64,000 bases of DNA, taken from Spongospora subterranea (taxonomy: Eukaryota; Endomyxa; Phytomyxea; Plasmodiophorida; Plasmodiophoridae). The notes under the pieces were generated by a model, which had not been told where the DNA came from, did no database searches, and saw only the letters and a list, made by a program, of their open reading frames with translations. Below are positions 33,399-44,578 of the stretch, piece by piece (position 1 is the first letter of the stretch; each line of letters opens with the position of its first letter). The DNA lies in contig OUQQ01000006.1 in the NCBI GenBank assembly GCA_900404475.1, forward strand, positions 143,134 to 207,133, read 5' to 3'. The position numbers were made by a program, and so were the translations under genes.

Positions 33399-33830
33399 TA
33401 TCGCCATGGACCACGGGCAGGTGGACCCGGCGTGCTTGCTCCTTGCTGAGCTCGCGACAATCGGGGTAAGTCAGCCGTTGGCCTGAATCGTGAACAACGC
33501 AGACGGGTGGTTTGTACGGAAATAAACGGAATCGAACCCCAATACTGCATATTGCAACAAGGTTTATCTGACCTGAACTAAACGTTGTACAAAGACAATT
33601 TGTGACACTCAGGTTGGGTTGGCGGTCGGGACTTGATTGAATTACCTCTACCTCGACGAAACCGAAAATCTGGTCGTAACCAATTACCATATCAGATTCG
33701 GGTTCGATTGCCTCTAGGGCATCAGATTCGTTCACTGGTGGCACCGATTCGATCGCCGAGAACGTGGCCACATGGAGTGTGGTTGGATCCCCAGGTAAAG
33801 TCTATCGCCCTGTTTGGTGAGCCCTCTGCC
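33325..33830 (-). CDS. Possible unidentified gene antisense to XRCC3 3' end
   Basis: A minus-strand frame reads LPGDPTTLHVATFSAIESV and ESDMVIGYDQIFGFVEVEV after an acceptor near 33805. A later part reads VRFRLFPYKPPVCVVHDSG, LTYPDCRELSKEQARRVHL and a basic end. The translation is protein-like, but no start codon or domain could be fixed; an upstream exon near 33850-33910 is possible. It overlaps the last 74 bp of the XRCC3-like gene on the other strand. Confidence 0.35.
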
Positions 33831-34540
33831 AAGAATTCTTCGGGAGCGACGACGGGCCAGTCGGTGTGTGTCAATGAGATCGACAGACGGGCACTTATCG
33901 AATGCACTCATCGGAATCGCCGAATCGACGGAAGGATATCGTATTGGTAAACGCCGATCTTTTGTGGTGCATTTGCAAAGTCAGTCCGATGATGAAACAT
34001 CTTGATTCCCGAATTCATCTATCGATATGATACCCCTGGTTGACGAAGTAGCAACCCTTGACGCGAATTGATAATATTCGAATTGGCTTCACCAACGCAT
34101 CCAAAAATTTTAACCAACGCAACCTTCCTCTAACATTTCTGCTGCTATACCACAATGGAAAACAATGTCTCGACATAGTCCAACAAATCGCGCGATTCCG
34201 ATCATCGCATCGATGACCGCCCTTCTCCGATCGTTCGAATCAACGCTCATCGCGATTGACCATTCTCCACGATTCACCAGCAGGGAGAGTGGCCAAAGGG
34301 CAGATAGCCACATTTCCCTGGCCATCATCCTGTGTGTCACGTTGGCGGCGCGGCGACGGGTGGTATCGTGAGGGTGCACTGTACAGTGTACAGACACACG
34401 ACCGACTGGGACGTGGGATTGCCAAGTGGGCTCACCTGAGTCCTGCGGGGCCCGTTGCCCACACTACCACTGCGCGTGGTTTTTCCCATGACCCAATTTG
34501 GTTTGCGGACATTCATTCTCATTGATTGACTGGTTTCAGG
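33831..34540. other. Intergenic / promoter of NF-YC gene
   Basis: About 700 bp with no confident gene. A palindromic GTACAGTGTAC-type motif and CA repeats lie at 34375-34400, 140-165 bp upstream of the NF-YC ATG. A pyrimidine-AG immediately before the ATG (34531-34540) suggests a 5' UTR intron. Confidence 0.4.
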
Positions 34541-35190
34541 ATGTCGAGCAATGTCCCGGTTAGTAGTAGCTCTCACGCAGACCGGCCACCCGACCAGGCA
34601 ACGACCCCGTCCAGATTCGCCCCCTATGTTAGTATGGAGTTCACCGGTCTGAAGGCGCTGCAGTTTCCTGTTGCTCGGATCAAGAAGATCATGAAATCGG
34701 ATGAAGATGTCTCGGTGAGTGCAGATCCGTTTTCTCGACGCTCTGCCCCCCGTCGTCCCGTTGATGCATGTTCCGCTCGATTCAGATGATTAGCGGCGAG
34801 GTACCCGTGTTGTTCTCTAAAGCATGTGAGCTTTTCATTTTGGACATGACTCAACAAGCCTACGAACATACGCTTAATTGCAAACGCAGAACGCTTCAAT
34901 TGTTGGTGGCGCGAAGGTTTATTGGCCTCCTCGCTTATTCATTTTTCAACAGGAATGATATTGCTGCCGCCGTTTCGCAAAGCAGCTTATTCGATTTTTT
35001 GCTCGATGTCGTCCAGCCAATTGAAACTGAAGATGGGGAACACGGTGAAGGGGAAGTGACCGCTTCTAACGAGCCTTCATTGGATTTCCCTGTCGATATA
35101 CCAAGACAGGAGGGCAACACCGAGCGCATATCACCCTTCAATAACGCTGAGCCGGTTCTGCCCGTTTTACCCCCGCCGTTTGCCGATTAA
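34541..35190 (+). CDS. NF-YC / HAP5 histone-fold CCAAT-binding subunit
   Basis: Three exons. The N-terminus is Ser/Pro-rich. The histone fold reads LKALQFPVARIKKIMKSDED, then (after an intron ending at 34785) MISGEVPVLFSKACELFILD, YEHTLNCKRRTLQ and (after an intron ending near 34951) LNDIAAAVSQSSLFDFLLDV. These match the NF-YC core LPLARIKKIMK...KMIS.EAP.LF.KACE.FI..LT. The acidic/Pro tail ends LPPPFAD. It pairs with NF-YB and then NF-YA to bind CCAAT boxes. Position 1 of the conserved RNDIAAA is Leu-Asn-Asp here at the splice junction, a small departure. The start at 34541 follows an acceptor-like CAG. Confidence 0.93.
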
Positions 35191-35517
35191 TTCTATCGTC
35201 TGCACAATATACTATTTAAGGCACATCATCCCTCAATTGTACACCATCCATGATCGGGGTAGACGAGACGATACGAACGCATTGGCGCCGTCAGCGTGGT
35301 CGCTCACCCGCCGGAGACAGCGACGATTCGCATGGCGCCATTCCACATCGATAATACATTTCGGGTTTACCAGTTTCACAAACAACAACAACAGTCCACC
35401 TGTGGCTGAAAACACTGCAGGGGTGAATGGAAACGTCGGTGGTTGCACATGGCGCTATGGTCGAGTGCCCAACACGCACAGCCCATATCGGAATCATTCC
35501 CATTAACATTACGTTTT
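35191..35517. other. Spacer between NF-YC and dymeclin
   Basis: About 330 bp. Both strands are open for 60-90 codons in places, but none of the translations is convincing. In-frame ATGs upstream of the dymeclin start (35449) exist; the 35518 ATG is preferred because it creates an N-myristoylation motif. Confidence 0.4.
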
Positions 35518-38116
35518 ATGGGTGGTGGTCTGTCCGTGGCCGAGCAGCAGCTGGTCGATGGCGATAGCTCGGCGCTATCGCGTTTGTCGGGGCGGCGAAG
35601 TCTGCCGCCCGATAACGCGTTTTGGATGCGGCTGCATGAGATCCGGTTCACGCTGGATCATCTGGACCACCACCAGGTCGCCCGTGTGGTCGACATAATT
35701 TGTGGCCGGATGGTGCAGAATAACATCGAGTCCCGCAACCTCAATGTTCTACTTGCCATCGTTTGCGAGAAGGTCGGGGAAACCGTAGCCGGATCGCCAG
35801 TATTACCGGTCACAACCAACCTGATTTTTCTCGCGAGAACCTTCATCAAGGTTCGTCGGTGGCTCTCTGCCCTGCGTCTCCCGAATTTAAACATTGACAG
35901 TATTTTTGCGAGAACCTAACAGCGCGGCAACTGCAGGAGCAGCTGGATGATGTATTTCTGGAGGACACACGCGCCCTGTCGATCGCGATAATACCGGATC
36001 ACGACAGCTCGCACTCTCACCTTCCGTTGCCCGAACGTCTTCTCTGTGTTCTGGTCGACGCTTGTATCAACGTCCGTCTGGAAGACGCAACGATGGATTT
36101 TCATATCGAGATCATGTACAGTCTTCTCGTGCTATTTTCAACTCAGATGTATGCCGGCTGTACTGGCCCCAACCTGTTCATCGACATCCTGTTCGAGAAA
36201 CTGCCGCACAAAATCACGCCGCTCTGCGAAGTTATGCTGTCGCGATTTGTTCTCAGATCGCCGTTGACCGCGTTTTCCCCGACGGCAAGGTCGAATGCGG
36301 CGGCCCATTCATGGTTCAATGTGCTTGGCCATTCGGTCATCTCTGTGTTTCTGTGGCCGTTCCAAATCTATAGGTTGCTGTTTTCCAAGAAGGATGCGGA
36401 TCATCTCGTTTCCGACGCCGCCGCGTTCCTTCTGCTGATCTTGACCCATCAACCCGACGGTAAAGATGAATTTCGTGAAGCTCTTCGGACAATCCAGGAT
36501 GTCGATGATGTGTCGGTTGCTAAAGAATCCCCAACCATATCGTTCGATCAGCTTTTCGAGGTACCTGTTGATGGCGCTCTTTGTATGCCTGGGTTTGTGA
36601 ATACGTGGTTTGGTGTTAGTCATTAGCTCAGGGGCTTTTTAACAAACAGCATCAAAACTGGGCCGTATTGCTGCTGTTCACAGTGATTCGTACAAATCCA
36701 GCGTTCTGCGAGTTTGTTTATTCAAAGTCGGACGTCGACGTCCTCGTTATGCCACTCCTTGAAATGGCCTATAAAGAAGAGAAGTTCGACTCGAACTTGA
36801 TGTACATGATCTTGGTGATTCTTCTTATACTCACCAATGTGGGTCCTGCCTCGTTTAGGGATTCTCATCAATCAATCTTGACCGAATCTGCTAGGACGAT
36901 TCCTTCTGCGACAACGCCCATCGTCGGCTGTCGATAAGCCACGTTCCCTGGTTCTCCGAATTACGGCTGCAGGAGATCACCCTGGGGAGTTTGATCATGG
37001 CGGTGCTCTTGAGGATAATGCAAAGGAACCAGGCAACGCTTCGGGACACGTATCTGCACAGCAACTGCCTGGCCGCATTGTGCAATTTGGCGCCGCACAC
37101 GACGTTCATCCACGAGCATACCGCAAAACGTCTGGTTAGTCTGCTTGCAGCGCTTTCACGCAGGTATACACGCATAGCCGACAAGATCAACAATCCGCCT
37201 TCTCAATTGGTACAAGCATTTTTTGCACTGTGTCTCTCTAACCAGCCGTTCAGGAACGCTCTGATGTTCGTCGGCGTGGATCATTCTGTGATGACGATGC
37301 CTCCGTTGAAGGAATGGCCACCTTTGGTATGTTCTTCAGCGTTCGCAGCTTGGCGCCCCGAATGTAATGCCTGTGCAGGGGAGTTTATCCGGCTGCTGCT
37401 GGAAACAATCTGCGCGTGTTTATGTTCTGGAAATCTCGCTGATAACATGCCATTGTTATACTGTCTAATGCACGACCAGAGAGTGCTGGAGCCGTTTCAC
37501 CACGATGCTGAACTGGGCGCGGTCGCCCAGCTTCTATGGATTCTAGTACGTCCTTTCACCTGTTCGTGCGCCTTTCGGCTTCAACCCAATCTATGTTCAG
37601 GTGCACGACTTTATCGATAGACTCAGTCTACGAAGTTTACCCGATGATTGCAGTGTTGGGACGGTGCAAAATGTTCTTCGACACGAAGCGCGGATCTATC
37701 AGGTTCGCAGGTGGCAAAATAACATGTACGGGTTCATTGACAGATGTTCTTCAGTTTTCCCCGTCACTAGAAATTCCTTCGATCCAAAAATTTAGCTATG
37801 AGGATTCAGGGGAATCGAGGAGCTTTTTCTTGTCATATTCGTGGGAGGTTGTGTTTAGGTATTGGCATTTTTCCTTGAGAGGTTCGGTCTTCAATGACCG
37901 GTGTTTGCCAGTTCGTCGACGATCCCATGGGCGCATGACAGGATCGAACTTTTCCTGGTCCCAATCAGCGTCGCTGAGGAGTCAACACCGCCACACCCAC
38001 CAGCTGAGGTTCCAGCCCATCCTGCCGCGAACGAGAACGCCACTGTTCGCGAACCGTCTGCTGATCCGGAACCTGTACCGAATTACCAGAATGTTCAAGG
38101 TGACGACCTCGTTTGA
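35518..38116 (+). CDS. Dymeclin (DYM)
   Basis: Golgi-associated helical protein. The ATG at 35518 gives MGGGLSVAEQ, a good N-myristoylation signal, as in other dymeclins. Landmarks are NAFWMRLHEIRFTL, MVQNNIESRNLNVLLAIVCE, FHIEIMYSLLVLFSTQMYAG, DAAAFLLLILTHQPDG, NWAVLLLFTVIRTNPAFCEF, LMYMILVILLILTN, LHSNCLAALCNLAPHTTF (family YLHTNCLAALANMS) and RLVSLLAALSRRY. The last exons give FIDRLSLRSLPDD and RSFFLSYSWEVVF joined to WAHDRIELFLVP. Introns lie near 35912, 36560-36630, 36855-36910, 37535-37600 and 37859-37910. A Pro/Glu-rich tail of about 40 residues is extra. AATAAA at 38170 may be its poly(A) signal. Confidence 0.9.
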
Positions 38117-38167
38117 CCCGAACAAGTTCTGTGCGCTCCACAGTCTATATTTATGTATTCCTACTGT

Positions 38168-38175
38168 GTCAATAA
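38168..38175 (+). terminator. Poly(A) signal AATAAA after dymeclin
   Basis: A canonical AATAAA within GTCAATAAAAC, about 55 bp after the dymeclin stop and 170 bp before the next gene's ATG. Confidence 0.5.
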
Positions 38176-38346
38176 AACTTATCCTTCCAATGAAGCGGCC
38201 CCGTTCATTCCAGAACGTTCGAACTTTTCATCCGCCATAGCCGTCGTGCTTGCCCAGGCAATTGATTCGAGAACAGTCCAGTACCCGACGAAAATTGGGG
38301 TTGGCAGCATTCTTTTTTTGTAGGCTCCCCTTACTCATTTCAACCG

Positions 38347-40212
38347 ATGAATTCTGTTGAGGGCATAAAGTTGCTGGTTTTGGTCGGCGTTGTCCTGTTC
38401 CATCATGGTCACGGTCACGGTCGTCTAACCCGCCCGATCACTCGGGATCAGCGGCTGCCTCTGCCGGAATACGTGTCGCGCGCTCCCGTGGCCAACGATG
38501 CCTCGTTCATTTGCAAAAATATCCCACCGCAAACGCCCCAGGTCGTGTTGACTGCTGGAACAGCACTGGAAACCGAATGGGAACTAAGTGGTTGGTCGAG
38601 GAATCTCCCACTTGTTTCTACGCCGTCTGATCAACCCTGTTTTCAGCGTTGCACCCCGGAGACTGTTTCTTCTATTTGAGCTACAGTTCCCCAGCAAGTC
38701 CATCGCAGATGAGGTGGTTCAAGTTCGCAGAAATCGCCAACTGCAATTTACTGAATCTGACACCGATCCAGATCGCGATCCCTTCCGAACTCCCTAGCGT
38801 TAGCCGCCTTCCGCGATCGACCGTCAACATCCGCCTGACCGTTGGTTGTAGTGCAATCATTGCGTCCTGCGATGGGAATGGTACGCCCTCCACAATCGTC
38901 CCACCGTCGAGTTCTACAGCCAATGCGTCGACGTCGTCATACGCGGATCCGATCCGGGCCGGATACCTGAACAGACGGTCGCGATTCCTGGGCATCTGCC
39001 GTCCAGTTCATTTCGTGGCGAATATCGGGACCCGTATGAAGTGGGCTCGGCCTTCTTCTTTACTGGCCCAGCTCTGGCTCGAGGAAAGCGGGCGACCTTT
39101 GGCAATCAGTAAGCATGGCGCGCTCTGTTTCACAGCCGTTGTGATGTCAATATCGGTGCAGGAACGCTGGACCATATCAAAACGTGTATCCCAGTTCCCT
39201 GAACAGTCGAGTGGCGCGATCAACGTCCCCTGGTGTTAACCGTACACGATCGTCCAATACGAAGGCAACACACACTGGAGTTATTCAGCCAGACCTCCCT
39301 CATGGTAATTACGGCGACTCATTAGACCGTTCCGATGATGGCTCCGAAGGCTCCTTAGATAGTCGATCCAACTCCCCTGCCGGTGACTCCTCAAGTTTAA
39401 TTGATCTCATATTCGATGATTCTTCAGAACTCCCTGATGTATATTCCGGCGATTCCTCAGAGCGCTCTGATATCATAATCGGTGACACCTCAGAAGTAGT
39501 TGATTTCAAAGTCGGTGACGCCTCAGAACTCCCTGATTTTTATTCCGGCGACTCCTCAGAGATTCTTGATATCAATTCCGGCGATCCCTCAAAAATTCTT
39601 GATATTAATTCCGGCGACTCCTCAGAGATTTCCGGCGATCCCTCAGAGATACTTGATATTAATTCCGGCGACTCCTCAGAGATTTCCGGAGACTCCTCAG
39701 ATATTCTTGATATTAATTCCGGCGATCCCTCAGAGATTCTTGATAATAATTCCGGCGACTCCTCAGAGATTTCCGGAGACTCCTCAGAGATTCTTGATAA
39801 TTCCGGCGACTCCTCAGAGATTTCCAAAAACTCCTCAGAGATTTCCGGAGACTCCTCAGAGATTCTTTATAATTCCGGAGACTCCTCAGAGATTCTTTAT
39901 AATTCCGGCGACTCCTCAGATATTCTTGATAATAATTCCGGCGACTCCTCAGAGATTTCCGGAGACTTTTCAGAGATTCTTGATATCAATTCCGGCGACT
40001 TTTCAGAAATTTCCGGCGACTCCTCAGAGATTCCCGGCGATCCCTCAGAGATTCTTGATAATAATCCCAGCGACTTTTCAGAGATTTTTGATATTAATTC
40101 CGGCGACTCCTCAGAGATTTCCGGCGATCCTTCAGAAATTCTTGATGTCTTATCCAGCAATTCCTCAGAACTCCCTAATGACAATCCTGAGAATCCTCAG
40201 ATACACAATTAA
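38347..40212 (+). CDS. LPMO-like secreted protein with long Ser/Asp/Glu repeat tail
   Basis: Four exons. A signal peptide (IKLLVLVGVVLFHHG) precedes HGHGRLTRP, which would leave an N-terminal His after cleavage, the copper histidine-brace residue of lytic polysaccharide monooxygenases. The core continues VANDASFICKN, then via introns (38591-38646; about 38801-38851) ALHPGDCFFYLSYS, MRWFKFAEIANC and VLRWEWYALHNRPTVEFYSQ with CVDVVI. These fit fungal/chytrid LPMO-type domains; the second brace His could be in WYALH. A third intron (39109-39161, GTAAGC donor) fuses this in phase to a tail of about 350 residues dominated by SGDSSEI repeats. Expected role is oxidative attack on chitin or cellulose, with the tail as an acidic extracellular stalk. 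The family number (AA11/AA16-like) is uncertain. Confidence 0.75.
39440..40160. repeat. Coding minisatellite, 21/33-bp units
   Basis: About 30 copies of TCCGGCGACTCCTCAGAGAT in two lengths: 21 bp (SGDSSEI) and 33 bp (SGDSSEILDIN), plus variants (GDPSE, GDFSE, ILYN). All indels are multiples of three, so the tail frame stays open. Antisense frames are also open, as an artefact of the repeat. Confidence 0.95.
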
Positions 40213-40636
40213 CTCTCATCGGCATCAATTCCGGTGACTCCTTAAAAACGCAATCATGACTCAAAGAAACGGGCGAATCTGATTTTTGTAAAAAGTGATT
40301 TGACCTTAAATGAAGAAGTTTTTCACTGATCTCAGACGTAAATCAGAGCGTGTTCTAATAAATTACCCGACGATTCATTGAAACCAGGCGATTCTACAGT
40401 ACAGTTTACAGGAAAAAAAAACTATGTTTGTCAGGTCTGATGGGCACGGAGGGGGAACAATTGCCGGAATACAGTACCGTAACCCGTAACTGTACCCATT
40501 GCACCCAGTCAGTGACTAATGGGACGCACCTGCTGCAGCCGCATTAGGAGGTAACATCATACAGTGCCTCGACCCCTAATCTCTCCCCAATATAACAGTA
40601 CACTTCACATATCCTCATTTAACTATCTACAACACA
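40213..40636. other. Intergenic / promoter of PrpD gene
   Basis: About 420 bp, no gene visible. Decayed copies of the upstream repeat (TCCGGTGACTCCT) continue to about 40245. Confidence 0.5.
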
Positions 40637-42908
40637 ATGAGCTTGACGGTTGCTGATAAAATCACCCGCGCCGGTAGAAACGCTGTCGTTCTTGGGCGAA
40701 ATACAAACCAAGTAGGCGTTGCCAAAGATAACTCCGATTCATTGTCAGAAGCATTGATTGCTTCCACAGGCCCTAGGAATCGCACGGTTTGCTATCGATT
40801 TCTTGAAGGGAGCTCTAGGAAAAGGACCTGATCCTTCCGTGATTGCGAAGGTAGAGCAATTCCACACGGATTCTGTGATATGTGGACTTTCTGCGCTAGC
40901 TTTGAGGACTAATGCTCCGACTGTATTGAGAGAAGAAGCTTTACAGTATTCATGGCCTTCTGGCGGGGCCAAAGTTTTTGGTTCCAACAATTTAGTTGCT
41001 CCAGAGAAGGTCCCTTTTTGTTTGTTTTGGTTTCGATGCTGATTTGACGTTAGGCTATCTGTGCCAATGTCGCCGCTGTTCGAGAATGGGATTCAAATGG
41101 AACTGTGTTTGGGTATCTGTCGTATGCTTGAGGTTTACCCTTTTTTATATTCTTTCAACTAGGTATAATTCTTTGTTTGGCAAAGGGCATATCGCGGGAG
41201 AATTCGGTCATAACGGTAAGAATTGCCCTTGAGGTCTTGACGATTTTCAAAGGTGGTCTGCACAGACTTTTATCCTGTGGTTATTGCTGCTTGTCAAATT
41301 CAGGTAGCGTCCGGTTTCATGTTTGCATATACAGATTTATTTAGTTTCAATCAACAGGGCCTTGACGGAAAGACCGCAGCACATGCGATGATCTTATTGG
41401 ACGAAATTCGTGGGCGCCTTGCTGAGGTGTTTAGTCTCAAGACTTATAAAATTGACCGTAAGTGCTATATCGTTCGCGTTCAGATACTGTTGTGACACAT
41501 ATTGACAATGAAGACGTTGTGCATGGCGCCATTGCTTCCGCGGCGACTTATGGGGCATTGCTCAATGCAACTGAAAAGCAGGTATCGTTTTTATTTGGTT
41601 TTTAATGCATCTATTTCAGTTTCTTCATGTAGATCGAATCTGCGATAGGCATGGTTGTTGCTCATTACATTCCCTTCCGAGCGATTCGCGCCGGCCATCA
41701 ACTGAGCGATTCCAAAGGATCGAGCGCAGCACTAAGCACCGGTAATCTTTGCGGATTGCGTTGGCCTTTGTTTTGATGTTATTTATCAGAGGTCGCCATT
41801 ATGTCAATGCATCGCTCTATGCGTGGTTTTGTTGGCCCAGCTGACATATTTCGGAATCCCGAAGCAATTTTTCGATTTTTTGAGCCTAGACCAAAAGGTA
41901 TTCCATCATTACCGTTTATTACTGTATATATATTCAGGCCATGTGCTATCAGGCAATCATGATTCACCTTTCGACATTGTGCTAAGCCACAGCGGAAAAG
42001 ATTTTGCTGTAATGGGTATGCATTTTAAACTTGGACTTTATGAACACCAATCGGCGGGTGCTCTTCAAGGTTAATCTCGCTCGTAGTTTTGCTGCACACG
42101 GTAACTGGATTTTCACACTAGGAATCATCAATCTGTTCCAAGCGTCGCCGCATCTTGCTAAATCAGCAGACTGTATTCGCTCAATTAAGGTTTTCCAACT
42201 ATGTTTCCATTTTTTTGTCTAAAGGCATGATAGATTGTGGCTTACGAACCTGCGTTCGGCATTATTGGAGATCCTGCGAAACGCAAACCGACGACCCGGC
42301 AATCCGCAGATCATTCAATGGTCTTCATAGTCTCAAGGCTGATTATGAAAGCGTTGCAATTAGGTTCAAACGGATGTCTCACTTTCTCTACGAAATTTTT
42401 GAACGTCAATAGGGCCGGAGGGAATTGCTGAAGCATCCCGTGATGGAACCGATACACTTTGGCAAAAACTAATTCTTACTCCATCTGATTTTAACAAAGA
42501 TGCGTTGGTTTGCAGTGAAACACGTGCCCTCATGGACAAAATCGAGTTTGAGCATGGTGGACCGGTAACTGACTAGTCTTTGTGTCAGTGTCTCATTTCA
42601 AAGTTCTTCTTTTTATTCAGACATATGATGCCAAATATCCAGATGGGATTCCGACTTCTGTCATCATAACCGATGACTTAGACGACCTTCATGATAGCGG
42701 TCTGGTCATGTATCCCGCCGGTCACGCCCGGAATACTGATGCTGACTTGACTGCTATTTTGAAAAACAAATTTCAAGTATTGGGGGCGCTGGCTGTCCAT
42801 GATCCAAGTTCTTTGGTTGAAAATTTATCCGATTTGGCGAACAAGACTCCAACTGAAATTGCGGGGCTTTACGACTGCGAACTGCAATTACGCGATCCAA
42901 TTGATTGA
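40637..42908 (+). CDS. 2-methylcitrate dehydratase (MmgE/PrpD family)
   Basis: About ten exons, introns 35-60 nt. Landmarks are ALGIARFAIDFLKGALGKGP, LRTNAPTVLREEALQYS, ICANVAAVREWDSNGTVFGY, GKGHIAGEFGHN joined to DFYPVVIAACQ, GLDGKTAAHAMILLDEIRGR, IASAATYGALLNATEKQ, AHYIPFRAIRAGHQLSDSKG, STEVAIMSMHRSMRGFVGPA, SPFDIVLSHSGKDFAVMGMH and FKLGLYEHQSAGALQG. This is the PrpD fold. The enzyme dehydrates 2-methylcitrate in the methylcitrate cycle, which removes propionyl-CoA in mitochondria. Paralogous cis-aconitate decarboxylase cannot be excluded, but the SHSGxDFAVMGMHFKLG stretch is PrpD-like. Several exon edges (41180-41260, 41460-41520, 42190-42460) are approximate. Confidence 0.88.
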
Positions 42909-42980
42909 TCGATTTATTTTTCGAAATCCTATATGAATTGCCCTATTGTCTGAAATATGAGCCCCATGACTGCAGCGAAC

Positions 42981-44164
42981 TCAAAAAGTAGATGCATATT
43001 GTGCGTTCCTTTCGGCTTCGTCGGCCTTTAACTTGTTATTAGTCTTTAAATCCGCATGATCGCGTAACGATTTTTGAAATTTCTGTTTTTTCTTCGTTTT
43101 GGCGCCAATTTGGGCGATTTCTGTTTTTCTTTGCCAGGTTTTCATTTGCGCTTGAAGTTTCTGAATTTCACTCATTTGCTGGACGTAATCAAATATGTGT
43201 GGCATTTCCGTATTGTTCAGTTTGCCTTCAGATTTTTTGTGGACTCGTTTTGCTTTTTCAATATCTGAAACTACTCTATTGAGTTCGTTGACCATTTTGC
43301 TAATCTGCGACTCCCGCTCTGCGCTGTCTCGGTTTAATCGGCTGTTTTCATTGAGTAAGTTGGATAAGTCATGTTTCGCATTGTTCAAAACCTATCCCAA
43401 ATGTGAGTTTTCAATTTTTGCTGGTAATGCTCGTCTACCTGCACCGTTTTTCCCGTTGTCATCTTGAGTTTCAAAAGTTGCTTATTGCGCTGCTGTATTT
43501 TTGCGTTATACTGGGAGTTTTCAATCTGTAATTGCTGAAAATCAATTTGATGTAAATTTTCTCCCTGTTCAGATTTTTGTTTGATCTGTAAGTCGCATTT
43601 TTGAATTTGCAACTTCAACGAATTGTTCTTTGCTTGAAGCTTGTCACACTGTTCCTGTTTGGCATTGATTTTCTCCTGAAAGTATTTGATGATCTTATCG
43701 GCAGAAATTTCACTCTGCAAATTTATCTCGAATAAGGTATTTCGTGGGCCACCAGATTAGGCGGTATGACATACCTTCGGATCGTCGACATTGATTAGTA
43801 GATCTCTTCGCAGTTCATATGCGTCTTTTCTGATTTCATTGCACCGGATTGTACTTTCCTCAATGACCTCCTTTAATGAATTGATATCTTTTTGAGCGCG
43901 TTCTGTAATATCATCGATATCGGCTGCGATCGCTTGTTCCTCCAGTAAAATGATTTCAAGCTTTTGAGCCTGTGTTAGTGGCCGGATAGACACAACATCT
44001 CCTAACTCTTCATCTGTCGTGATGCCCATTTTGGCATTCTGGCGAAGCAAATACGCAGCAAACATTTCGTTTTCTTTCACCAACGTGTCGGTTTGCTCCA
44101 TCACTTGCTGCAACGCATGCTCAAGCTTAACTTCATCATCTTCTATTTCCGCATTCACCGACAT
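42981..44164 (-). CDS. CCDC113-like cilia/flagella protein (DUF4201)
   Basis: Three exons from the ATG at 44164. The N-terminal coiled coil is EVKLEHALQQVMEQTDTL with VKENEMFAAYLLRQNAK. An intron near 43775-43725 leads to ADKIIKYFQEKINAKQEQCD and the signature IDFQQLQIENSQYNAKIQQR, NKQLLKLKMTTGKTVQ. An intron of about 47 nt (43438-43392) joins VLNNAKHDLSNLLNENSRL. The phrase DFQQLxIEN.QY..KI..RN.ELL.LK...G.T.QVLN is the DUF4201 core of CCDC113 and its partner CCDC96. In animals and ciliates these sit at the base of radial spoke 3 in the axoneme. Length (about 350) fits CCDC113. This is the best evidence that the organism builds flagella. Confidence 0.88.
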
Positions 44165-44578
44165 CTATTACCCCTCACCGCTGCCTATTCGATCTGACCA
44201 CGAGTACATCGCATCGATCGCGCTTCTCACCAATCATAACCAACCCCATACTCTAAAAAGCGCTTTTGCTGGCGAAACTTCCGGCACGTATTGCAGCGCC
44301 GTAACAAAAACAATCAAAAAAAATAAATACTCAAATTGAACTGGCGGAGTCGATAAATGTGCGTGCCTCGTTTCCACATGTGCATGATCCTTGGTGTTTC
44401 ATCAGCGACAGGGTATGAAGTGTAACAGATGATCCTATAGTGTTAGTTTGTTACGAGAGTGGGAATTACTCAGTTATGGAGCGGCCCCAATATGTATTCC
44501 CGCCAGTCACCTCACGATAATTGATCCAGTTTGATATGACGTTCGTAGGGATGGGATCACGTCTCGATCGACCCCAAC
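44165..44578. other. Divergent promoter, CCDC113 / PP2C
   Basis: About 410 bp between divergent start codons. No open frame and no recognisable element. Confidence 0.45.

Noticed and set aside
39309..40237. Long open frames in other frames and on the opposite strand across the LPMO tail
   Set aside because: They follow from the 21/33-bp repeat, which keeps several frames open; only the frame joined to the LPMO core by a good splice site is supported.
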